Source: an uncultured Granulosicoccus sp. (lineage in GTDB: Bacteria > Pseudomonadota > Gammaproteobacteria > Granulosicoccales > Granulosicoccaceae). Taken from it: a stretch of 64,000 nucleotides of DNA. The stretch spans positions 1 to 64,000 of the forward strand of contig CANLXI010000025.1 in assembly GCA_947495035.1 (NCBI GenBank), read 5' to 3'. This document shows positions 56,475-64,000 of the stretch, piece by piece. The stretch's first letter is position 1; each line of letters opens with the position of its first letter. The position numbers and the translations under genes are program-made. A model generated the notes under the pieces. The model had not been told where the DNA came from, did not search any database, and was given only the letters and a program-made list of their open reading frames with translations.

Positions 56475-59400
56475 TCAACGAATCGCATCGGATATCCCCG
56501 CGGCATCTCCGCTATCGATCAGATCATTGAAAAATCCGAACCAGGTGGAGAATGCGCCCGGTCGACCATCGGGATTCCAGATCGAGCGTTCCAGCAAGTC
56601 CCTGTCGTTGGCTGCGGGCGAGAAGATATTGGGCTTGATACGTCCCAGCCCCGAACCGGACGCCAGTTGTTGCAATGCCTCGAGACAGTCTTCCGGATCA
56701 TCCGGCACCAGATTCACCGCCAGTCCCAGCGAGTTGGCCAGAAGTTGCAGGCGGGTGGCACGCACGGCTGTGGGTCGCCCCATGGTGACATTCTCGTCAA
56801 ACAGCGTGGCAGCCAGTGAACTGTCAAACGTCAGGCCACGTCGCCAGAAGTGAGTAGATCCCAATGCCATCCAGACGTCATCCACGACAATGGCAGACGC
56901 CGCCAGATGCCAGGGCCGCCCGGGACCGGCAATCGGTGTCACCCATGCCAATCGCGAGGCATTGGCATCGGCGAGCTCTTTCAGCGCGGCATTGATGCCA
57001 GCCTTGCGGATATCCTTCAGCCGATCTGGTCTGTCGGGCAGAAAATTCTCCGGTACGATCAGCATGACGCACAAGCCCGGTCGCTCCGCCCAGCGATTCC
57101 TGATCGCCTGAATCCAGTCAAGATCATCACCGTCCACATCGTTATCGATGCAAGGCGTCTGGATGTAGACAAAGTCCTCTGCCCGTTCGATGGCAGTGGT
57201 CACGGCACGCGCAAATTCGTTCACGCCGTCAGCGGTTTTCCGTATCAAGCGATCGACACCGGCGGCCGCGGCATCATCATCGAATGTCGCCGTATCGATC
57301 AAGGGATCCAGGTTCTGCCCCGTGGCAGCTTCAATGGCATTTTTCAGATCCACCCAGCTTTGTCCCGGTGTATGACTGGCCATGGCTGCGGTGACATAGG
57401 CACGCACGATCGCATCGCCCGTGACTCCGTGTGCAATGGTTTCCAGTACGGCAGACCACTGTGTGGTGCCGGTGACAGCGGGTGCCACGGGCATCGGGGT
57501 AGACACCGCCGTGAGGTACTCACCCAGACCTGTCGAACGCCGCTCATCCATCAAGGGGATCAAGGCTGTGGCAGCAGGCCCTGCCAGAGACAGGCCCAGT
57601 GAGCCGATCTCCGGTGCTGCGGGCAACCCGGCGTGCGCCAGCCGAGGCGGCGCTGCTTCGTGATAGTGCTCACGCAATTCTCCGGCACCCACCGTAGCAA
57701 TCAGGTTCGCTGCATCATTGGCAACGAGTTCGAATCGCTCCATGGAAGGCGCAGCGGCTCCCAGGGTACCGGGATCAGTCAGATGACTGCGTGCTCGATG
57801 CACACGCGTTGCCGTACCACCGACTTCCGCCAGAGTACCTGCAGGGGTATCGGTAAACGCAGGCGACGTCGTGATCAAGGTGTCATCCGCCATTGCCGCA
57901 TTGCTCAAGGTCGCGGCAATCCTGTCCGCTGCCGCCAGTGTCTGTGTATCCAGCAATGCATGCGGTGTCGTGTCGGGATCGCCGGACACCACCATGACAT
58001 GATCACCCGGCTGCCAGCTGGCACTGCCGGTCGTGAAAGTCGCAGCACGTTCGCACACGAACAGACTTTCGCTTCCGTCCAGTGCGGAGGCGTCGAGACG
58101 AGAACCACCCGCTACCGCAGGCCGAATGACCCGCTGGTCCATGAACATGGCCGATGAGCCGCCGGATATCACCATGGCATCGAAACTGATGAACACGGGG
58201 TCACCGCCCGGATCGGTCGGGCCGCTCGTTCCATCGGGTATCGGCACGATCACCCGCGCAAGTCCAGCGCCATCGAACGCAGCAGCCCCGCCGTCAAGAC
58301 GTTTTCGCTTGCCGGTAAGTTCATCCCGCGCATGCGTATAGAGCCTGACCCATCCATCGCTGCTGACATCCGGCGTTCTGACATCGATCAGCACAGTCTG
58401 GCCCTCGCTGGTGTCACCGCTGACCGAGCCCTCCCCCGCCAGTGGGAACACCTCGTATTCCAGTCTGAGTGGCAGCACAGCGCTACCGGACGCTACCGGC
58501 GACGAGGCACCACCATGTGTATCCATGACGGGTGCCATGGCTGTCGCCGCACCGCCCGCCAGCGTCGTCATGACAGCACCCGCCATTGCATCCATGGACA
58601 GCAGCACGGGGTTGCCGGCGCTGTTCTGCAACGGGGCAAGCCGGGTCATCGGATTGGCCTGCGCGCTGTCGTCCCGCCCTGCTCCCACTGCCAGACTCTC
58701 CACATCCAGCATGGCGATGCGTAGATAGTCTCGTGCCAGAGCAAAGACCGGACTTGCAGTTGTCCAGCCGGAAAACAGAGCCCCGGAAGCCGCAACCGGT
58801 GCGACAGGAACAGGCACATAGGGACCATTGGGCAACGGCGCCATCCGGGGAATCGGCACCAGATCGGTTGCCGGGGCCGTACTCAACTGCAAGCCGGGGC
58901 TGGTACCGATCGTGAACAGTGAGTTACTGCTGTCAATCGCCGTCAGGCCCGATGTGGCGAGACGAGCCGCAATGGCAGAATCCAGCGGCCCTTCACTGGG
59001 CGAGACCAGGTGCGCGATTCGTCCAGCCGCCGTCGCTGCCGTTCGCGACAGACTGGCATCGGTTTCGGTGGCCAGATTGGTCCAGACTGCTGCGTTGGCA
59101 GGGTCTGACATGAAGGACCACATGGAGGCAACGGCTCCGGGGTCGACCGCTCTTCCACGGTGATCGAAACACCAGAGCCTGGCACTGTTGAGAGGAATAC
59201 CGGTGCGGTTCTGTACAAGGATGGCACTGTCATGATCCGGCCGACACAGCTCCGTCACCGGCGTACCATTACCCAGCGTGCCGGCAAGAGACAGACCCAG
59301 GAATTCGGCGCGCTTCGCGTCGGTATCGAATTCACTGGCCAGATCGGTTTCACGCAGATTGTTCATGTCGGTGGGGGGATCGGGTATTTCCAGGGCAAAG

Positions 59401-59792
59401 GATCGTATCCGCAACCGACTCGGTGTATTGGCAGCCGTCAGGGCCGAACCATCCGGCTGTGGCACCACCTGCGTCAAAGTCCAGAGTCGCAGCTCCACTT
59501 CGGGCAGCAATGTGTGCAGAACGACCAGACTGTCATCACTGAACGCTGCATCGCCGTTTGCATCACGCAGGGTCTGCAGTATCGCTGGACGCGTGCTGGT
59601 GGCCACGGCATAGGAACGCGTCCCTCCGGCCGGGGCACGCCATTCCATGTCCACCACCAGGGGTACCGTTACGGACAAGTCGGCATTCGGTAGAGCCAGG
59701 ACCGGCAAGGTTGCGCTGTCGTGGCGAAACCACGGCCCAAGTGCCGGTGAAGCAAGACCCAGAGTATCCGGTGTGGGGTTCAGCGCAGGCAT
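56475..59792 (-). CDS. Large protein with degenerate phospholipase-D-like C-terminal domain
   Basis: An 1105-residue protein with no signal peptide or membrane helix. Residues 1-850 are Ala/Gly/Asp/Pro-rich and probably beta-structured, and I do not recognise them. The C-terminal part (about 850-1015) resembles half of the PLD superfamily: D-F-V-Y-I-Q-T-P near 870, then W-H-L-A-A-S-A-I-V-V-D-D-V-W-M-A-L-G-S-T-H, then R-R-G-L-T-F-D. Against H-x-K-x4-D the lysine is missing and the histidine is displaced by two. The domain may therefore be inactive or use other residues. Last gene of the three-gene operon, 22 bp after its neighbour. Confidence 0.65.
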   Translation of the reverse strand: MPALNPTPDTLGLASPALGPWFRHDSATLPVLALPNADLSVTVPLVVDMEWRAPAGGTRSYAVATSTRPAILQTLRDANGDAAFSDDSLVVLHTLLPEVELRLWTLTQVVPQPDGSALTAANTPSRLRIRSFALEIPDPPTDMNNLRETDLASEFDTDAKRAEFLGLSLAGTLGNGTPVTELCRPDHDSAILVQNRTGIPLNSARLWCFDHRGRAVDPGAVASMWSFMSDPANAAVWTNLATETDASLSRTAATAAGRIAHLVSPSEGPLDSAIAARLATSGLTAIDSSNSLFTIGTSPGLQLSTAPATDLVPIPRMAPLPNGPYVPVPVAPVAASGALFSGWTTASPVFALARDYLRIAMLDVESLAVGAGRDDSAQANPMTRLAPLQNSAGNPVLLSMDAMAGAVMTTLAGGAATAMAPVMDTHGGASSPVASGSAVLPLRLEYEVFPLAGEGSVSGDTSEGQTVLIDVRTPDVSSDGWVRLYTHARDELTGKRKRLDGGAAAFDGAGLARVIVPIPDGTSGPTDPGGDPVFISFDAMVISGGSSAMFMDQRVIRPAVAGGSRLDASALDGSESLFVCERAATFTTGSASWQPGDHVMVVSGDPDTTPHALLDTQTLAAADRIAATLSNAAMADDTLITTSPAFTDTPAGTLAEVGGTATRVHRARSHLTDPGTLGAAAPSMERFELVANDAANLIATVGAGELREHYHEAAPPRLAHAGLPAAPEIGSLGLSLAGPAATALIPLMDERRSTGLGEYLTAVSTPMPVAPAVTGTTQWSAVLETIAHGVTGDAIVRAYVTAAMASHTPGQSWVDLKNAIEAATGQNLDPLIDTATFDDDAAAAGVDRLIRKTADGVNEFARAVTTAIERAEDFVYIQTPCIDNDVDGDDLDWIQAIRNRWAERPGLCVMLIVPENFLPDRPDRLKDIRKAGINAALKELADANASRLAWVTPIAGPGRPWHLAASAIVVDDVWMALGSTHFWRRGLTFDSSLAATLFDENVTMGRPTAVRATRLQLLANSLGLAVNLVPDDPEDCLEALQQLASGSGLGRIKPNIFSPAANDRDLLERSIWNPDGRPGAFSTWFGFFNDLIDSGDAAGISDAIR

Positions 59793-59814
59793 GGGTGCAT
59801 CTCCTTTGTCGGCA

Positions 59815-62800
59815 TCAGCTCAATGTCGCATGCAGCGACTCGGCACTGCGGCCCAGAGGGTCACTGAGGGTCACGACATACAGTGTTCCCAGGGGCACGA
59901 CTTCGCCACCGGGCACGTCCTTCACCCCGGAGAAGCTGAGTGGCTCGTCCGGTTGCACGATGTCATGACTGCCCAGTGATTCCAGTACGCCTTCCGGAAA
60001 ACGCCTGTCCACGCGCACCGAGTAGTACCCGCTGATGCCACCAGAGAGCCGTTGCGGGTGTGACAAGGTCAACACGACATTCGTCATGCCGCCAGCCACT
60101 GCCGTACCGGACAGATTGACCAGCGCCGGTGTATCCGGTGGAGCGCCCGGAATCAGGACCAGCGAGACCGGTTCGGAGGCGACACTCCAGCGTCCCGGAA
60201 CCGGTGGCGAGGAGCCGTCTTCGGGCGCACCTTGCACTTCCACCCGATAGACATAGCGCGTCCAGGGTGTCAGCTGCGCGGTCCTCGCCACGAGCACCGG
60301 GCCGGTATCGCGGTATTCGGCACTCTGCCGACCCGTCTCGGCATCGGCAGCCGCAATGCTGCCGCTGGCAACGATGGGCATGTTGGCAAGCAGCTTCGTG
60401 TCAGTACGGGTTCGTCGCAGTCGCCAGGTTCTGGCCGGCGTGACACCAGCCAGAACCGTGATGTTCGCTTGCACGACGTAATCCGGCTCAGCGGGCAACG
60501 ATTCAACCGGCCGTACCGTCAGCGTGGGTTGTTGGGGTGGATCGCTGTTGGGCACGCCATACAGGATGATCGGCAGCTCACTCAGGTCCGGTTTGCCTCC
60601 GGATTCGGATTCCGCCGCAATCTTGTAGGCACTCAATATGCGCAGCGAACCGGACACGGCATGACGAAAGCCAGTCTCACTACCGGCGAAATCCACCATG
60701 ACATCATCGAGTCGTTCGAACAGATGATCCGGGAAAGCCGCCGCATTGTCACGATAGACGCCGGCACGAACCGCCGCATCAGGCGCATTATCGATCTGTG
60801 CCAGCAGTGCCGTCTCATTCTCCTGCTCCAGGTGAAGGCGCAGGCGATTCTCGTCGCAATGGTAGATGGCGTAATTCACCCCGGACTGTCCGCTCCAGCG
60901 ATGCTCGATCCAGGCAAGCCCGGTGACATCCGGACGTGCGGAATAGAGAAGAAACGGCGGTACGCTCAACTGCAGGGGCGGACGCGGATCCACCAGATTC
61001 AGACGGATGTCTTCTGACAGCACGGATTGTCGATTGGCCGTGTCAAACCACCTTGCATTGATGGTAAGGCGGCGCTGTTCGAGCAGGGCCAGCACCGGCC
61101 CCTCCATACGCAGCTCGACCCGAAAGGAACCTGGCTGTCCGGGAACGGCAACCTTGTCTGCCTCGGCCAGATCATGCTGCGTCGATGGCGCCAGAGGATC
61201 GCTGATGAACAGGCGAACGTGGCTCAGTTCCAGACTGCCGGGTGCCAGATCCGCAGCGTCCGGCACCGCCACGAATACCGTGATCCGACCGCCGCTGCTG
61301 GCTGCGTCGGCAATATCCGGCTGCCGATAATAACCCTGCAGGATGGGACGCGGAGGTCTGGGTCGCTGCCCTGCCCCGGCAGTCGTTCGTGTCCACTCGG
61401 ACCAGCGCCCGAAGCGATCCTGCTGGGCGACGGCATAGTCAATGGCGGGCGCTGCCGCCTTGCGATCGGCAATGAATCCGGTACCCGGCTCATCGACGGG
61501 TTGTCCGGTTTCATCATCGACATTGCTGGCCAGTACGATCGGCAGATGAAAGCCCTTGTCATTCTTGCGGTTCAAGCCTTCGACAACACCACTGCCAGCA
61601 GGTGTGCGTTTGGCGGCAGCCAGCAAACCGGCAACCCGGACGCCCGACAGTTGCAGTTCCACTTCTCGCCTGGCATCCGGTGGCTGACCGGGCAACCAGG
61701 CCTTGTGCAGCGTCCCGGTGATGTTCACCGACTCAGGCTGCTCCAGCGGTGCCAGCCGATCCACCACCGCATGCGTTTGCAGCATGACAAAGGTGCGGGG
61801 TCTGCTGATGATGGGCTCTGTCAAGGTGGCGACAGGCTTGCCGATGGGCAGTTTTTCCACCAGCGCTGAATAGCGCTTGAAAACAAGATCTCCCCGCAGA
61901 TTGCGATCAGCTGCCTGTACCTGGCCCAAAGCTGCATCGAAGACCTGCCGAAGCGGATCCATGCCGACATCATCACTGGCGCCCGAGGCAACATCCTCGA
62001 AGAAGCCATAGACCCGATAGAAGATGACGCGATCCTCGACTTCGACGAAGGTATCGTCGCGCATCTTGTACCCGAATCCGGTGGCGGTGCCCGGATCGGC
62101 CAGCGCACCGAACACACGCTGCAGCCGACGGGTCGTGCTGGAACCAGCCGGGTTGCCATCGGCATCCAACAGCACATTGCCATCGGCATCGGTCACCCGT
62201 TCGGTCACCGTCTGCTCGATCTGTGGCACCGAGACATCATCGATCAGCGCATCCAGATCTTCATCGAGCTTGCCGGACAAGGAAGCGACACGCTGCAGTT
62301 CCTGGGCAATGGTGGCAACAGGCGCGGCATCGGGCGCGGGAATGCCAGATGCTTCCTGCAAGGGCAGGCGTTTGGGCGCTTGTGCCGAAGTATGCGCAGC
62401 AGCCAGCGCAATTGGCGCCTGGATTGGCAGATAGCGCGCACCGCCCTTGTGTGGCAGACACATCACGGTGTAGGGCTCGTACTCCAGATGCTGAGTATCG
62501 TGCGCTTCTATCCACTCGACACCGAAGACCGTGCCTGCTCCGGATACGCGAAGCTGAACGACATTCGGTGCAGAGAACGTGAAGGGTAGCTCGCTGCGAC
62601 GACCAATGATTGCCGGTCCACGTCCCGTGCTCGAGGCCATGAACGCATCCACATGAAATCCGGATCGTGACCCGTCTCTGTCATTACCGGGTCGGATGAT
62701 CACTGGACGACCATCATCACGGGACTCCCCCTTTTCGGCTTGCGCGAACAGGTTGACCCAGAGGCACTGTTCGTTCTGCCCCAGTGACAGATACACGCTC

Positions 62801-63060
62801 ACCGACTGGCCGACTTGCACATTGAACGGAGGAAACAAGGCCTGTCCACTGGCGTCATCGATATAGGCTGCCGTACGTCGCCGGGTCAACGTCTTGCGAT
62901 TGTTGACCACGGCCCGGTACACCACAAAGGGTGTTATCGGCAAACCCAGCAGCGGGTGCGTCGATACCCGTATGTGATTGCCCGCCTGTGCGTGGGGCTC
63001 CCGGATATCCACCGGCAAGGCGTGGGCATTCATCAACAGTGGATTGACATGATGCTGCAT
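59815..63060 (-). CDS. Large multi-domain beta-rich protein, function unknown
   Basis: A 1081-residue protein, acidic, without signal peptide or transmembrane helix. The first 200 residues are beta-rich (V-Q-V-G-Q-S-V-S-V-Y-L-S-L). A helical part near 250-290 (A-Q-E-L-Q-R-V-A-S-L-S-G-K-L-D-E-D-L) is followed by V-T-D-A-D-G-N-V-L-L-D-A-D-G-N. The last 350 residues look like fibronectin-type-III or related sandwiches (Y-V-Y-R-V-E-V-Q-G, W-S-V-A-S-E-P-V-S-L). It starts with an ATG that overlaps the upstream gene's stop by one base (TGATG), so the two are translationally coupled. Not recognised as any named system. Confidence 0.65.
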   Translation of the reverse strand: MQHHVNPLLMNAHALPVDIREPHAQAGNHIRVSTHPLLGLPITPFVVYRAVVNNRKTLTRRRTAAYIDDASGQALFPPFNVQVGQSVSVYLSLGQNEQCLWVNLFAQAEKGESRDDGRPVIIRPGNDRDGSRSGFHVDAFMASSTGRGPAIIGRRSELPFTFSAPNVVQLRVSGAGTVFGVEWIEAHDTQHLEYEPYTVMCLPHKGGARYLPIQAPIALAAAHTSAQAPKRLPLQEASGIPAPDAAPVATIAQELQRVASLSGKLDEDLDALIDDVSVPQIEQTVTERVTDADGNVLLDADGNPAGSSTTRRLQRVFGALADPGTATGFGYKMRDDTFVEVEDRVIFYRVYGFFEDVASGASDDVGMDPLRQVFDAALGQVQAADRNLRGDLVFKRYSALVEKLPIGKPVATLTEPIISRPRTFVMLQTHAVVDRLAPLEQPESVNITGTLHKAWLPGQPPDARREVELQLSGVRVAGLLAAAKRTPAGSGVVEGLNRKNDKGFHLPIVLASNVDDETGQPVDEPGTGFIADRKAAAPAIDYAVAQQDRFGRWSEWTRTTAGAGQRPRPPRPILQGYYRQPDIADAASSGGRITVFVAVPDAADLAPGSLELSHVRLFISDPLAPSTQHDLAEADKVAVPGQPGSFRVELRMEGPVLALLEQRRLTINARWFDTANRQSVLSEDIRLNLVDPRPPLQLSVPPFLLYSARPDVTGLAWIEHRWSGQSGVNYAIYHCDENRLRLHLEQENETALLAQIDNAPDAAVRAGVYRDNAAAFPDHLFERLDDVMVDFAGSETGFRHAVSGSLRILSAYKIAAESESGGKPDLSELPIILYGVPNSDPPQQPTLTVRPVESLPAEPDYVVQANITVLAGVTPARTWRLRRTRTDTKLLANMPIVASGSIAAADAETGRQSAEYRDTGPVLVARTAQLTPWTRYVYRVEVQGAPEDGSSPPVPGRWSVASEPVSLVLIPGAPPDTPALVNLSGTAVAGGMTNVVLTLSHPQRLSGGISGYYSVRVDRRFPEGVLESLGSHDIVQPDEPLSFSGVKDVPGGEVVPLGTLYVVTLSDPLGRSAESLHATLS

Positions 63061-64000
63061 CAGACCAGACCCTCCAGCGCCAGCATTCGCGGCACGGTAC
63101 CCAGCAGCCGAGCACCACTGATGTCCCCGTCCGGTGTCGAGAAGGTGAGTTCGAGTCGTGTCTCACCCGATGGCTTGATCGCCGTGGTCGGTGCCAGAAA
63201 GACACGGGTCCACTGCGTATTGGCACGGTATACCTGCAAGGTCTCCACACCAATGACGCCCCCGCTGAGTTGCAGGCGCGACACGATCTCCGAACCGCCA
63301 GCGGTAATCACTGCCCCTTCGCGTTTCATCGGCTCCAGTGCATCCACGAGAACACCATCGATGACCCAATCGCTGCCATCGAACCGCCAGAAGACGTAGC
63401 TGTTGGGGCGATCGGCAGGCAATGGCAAGGTATCGGCGTCCAGCTCTGCCAACAGCACACCCAGCGCGGCATCCGATTCTTCCATGGCCCCACTCAGAGA
63501 GGGTGCCGCACCTGTAATGATGATTTCTTCGGCAGGGAACGGTGCATCGCTGCCAGCATCGTAACCCATGTCCGCGAGCATCTGCCCGGGTCCGCTGTAG
63601 CGCGACGTGGTGAAGCGGGTGCCGGAGACGAGAATCGACAGACCACTGCTGTCCCTGGCAACCAGATTCAGGTCGTACATGGCCCGAGGTTCGAGTTCCA
63701 CCTGTGCTGCCATCGAAGCGCCACCGGTGGCCGCCCCCTCCGGCAGGCAAGGTGCCGCCACCAGTGCATCATTGATGCGATTGGCTCCAGTGCTGTTGAA
63801 TGTGGTGGGTCCGTTGTGCCAGCTCACGATCACTGGCAGCGGCGCCATCTTCTCGGCCAGAAGCGCAGGCGTGGTCTGAGGCGGCGGATCGGTTCTACGC
63901 ACCTCGAGCGCCAGTTCGTAGCCGTATATTTCTGCCAGTTGCGAGACATGACCTTCATTGAAGTGCACCCAGAGTGGATCATCAGTGAAGTGAACGACAC
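63060..64000 (-). CDS. Beta-rich protein of unknown function (N-terminus cut by window edge)
   Basis: At least 313 residues. The frame is open through the right edge; a GTG at 63968 is an internal valine candidate rather than a clear start, since upstream codons (H-F-T-D-D-P-L-W) continue the same style of sequence. It is rich in Ala, Gly, Leu and Glu, with phrases V-E-L-E-P-R-A-M-Y-D-L-N-L-V-A-R-D and E-T-R-L-E-L-T-F-S-T-P-D-G-D that suggest beta sandwiches. The stop shares one base with the start of the 1081-residue gene. The family is unknown. The operon clearly begins outside the window. Confidence 0.6.
   Translation of the reverse strand, partial: VVHFTDDPLWVHFNEGHVSQLAEIYGYELALEVRRTDPPPQTTPALLAEKMAPLPVIVSWHNGPTTFNSTGANRINDALVAAPCLPEGAATGGASMAAQVELEPRAMYDLNLVARDSSGLSILVSGTRFTTSRYSGPGQMLADMGYDAGSDAPFPAEEIIITGAAPSLSGAMEESDAALGVLLAELDADTLPLPADRPNSYVFWRFDGSDWVIDGVLVDALEPMKREGAVITAGGSEIVSRLQLSGGVIGVETLQVYRANTQWTRVFLAPTTAIKPSGETRLELTFSTPDGDISGARLLGTVPRMLALEGLV

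Overview
The window looks like chromosome of a free-living, probably marine or aquatic heterotrophic gammaproteobacterium with fairly high G+C. The evidence is a set of typical proteobacterial housekeeping genes: ftsK-lolA-rarA in the usual order, hom-thrC, type II citrate synthase, lexA, nth, prs, trxB, aat, and the long YqcD-type QueF. I see no phage, IS element, CRISPR array, rRNA or tRNA. A Granulosicoccus-like lineage is only a guess from overall gene content.

Layout. 1-3.5 kb: formate dehydrogenase accessory genes (DUF3306 and DUF3305 leftward, fdhD and a DNA-binding/PBP-like regulator rightward); the dehydrogenase itself would lie off the left edge. 3.6-10.4 kb: a leftward set of nth, an NtrC-type regulator, its sensor kinase and a RelA/SpoT-like HD protein. 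10.7-13.5 kb: a membrane-anchored CadC/TolB-associated-type protein, a 41-bp tandem repeat, and small unknown genes including a DUF427 protein. 13.6-16.8 kb: lexA with an unusual inverted-repeat pair, a bicupin, queG and an acetyltransferase. 16.9-23.2 kb: rarA, lolA, ftsK and trxB. 23.3-29.8 kb: a COG3146-type acyltransferase, aat, thrC, hom, an Mth938-like gene and a ThrE-like exporter. 29.9-41.5 kb: a mixed metabolic stretch (SDR, LysR/MFS pair, AraC-GyrI, GFA, prs, queF, PQQ-type sugar dehydrogenase, nucleosidase, MBL hydrolase, lipoprotein gamma-glutamyltransferase). 41.6-47.4 kb: a zinc-ribbon metallopeptidase-like protein, a lipoprotein GH10 xylanase, a HAD phosphatase and gltA. 47.5-56.3 kb is accessory: a compact operon of secreted trypsin-like protease, acyl carrier protein, GNAT acyltransferase and fatty acyl-AMP ligase, followed by a hybrid histidine kinase with its own likely promoter. 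56.5-64 kb: a leftward operon of three large proteins (one cut by the right edge) that I do not recognise as a known system; the last carries a degenerate phospholipase-D-like domain.

How genes work together. hom and thrC make threonine and the ThrE-like protein nearby could export it. queG and queF are two steps of queuosine synthesis, about 20 kb apart. The xylanase, sugar dehydrogenase, gamma-glutamyltransferase and protease indicate use of polymers and peptides outside the cytoplasm. The FAAL-ACP-GNAT set should activate a fatty acid as acyl-AMP, load it on the carrier and move it to an amine; its co-transcription with a secreted protease is unexplained.

A striking window-wide property is the number of short tandem repeats (5-, 6-, 9-, 13-, 15- and 41-bp units). 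Those inside genes have units divisible by three and expand low-complexity peptide tracts; the others sit in intergenic DNA. The two strongest candidates for undescribed biology are the protease/ACP/GNAT/FAAL operon and the three-giant-protein operon at the right edge.
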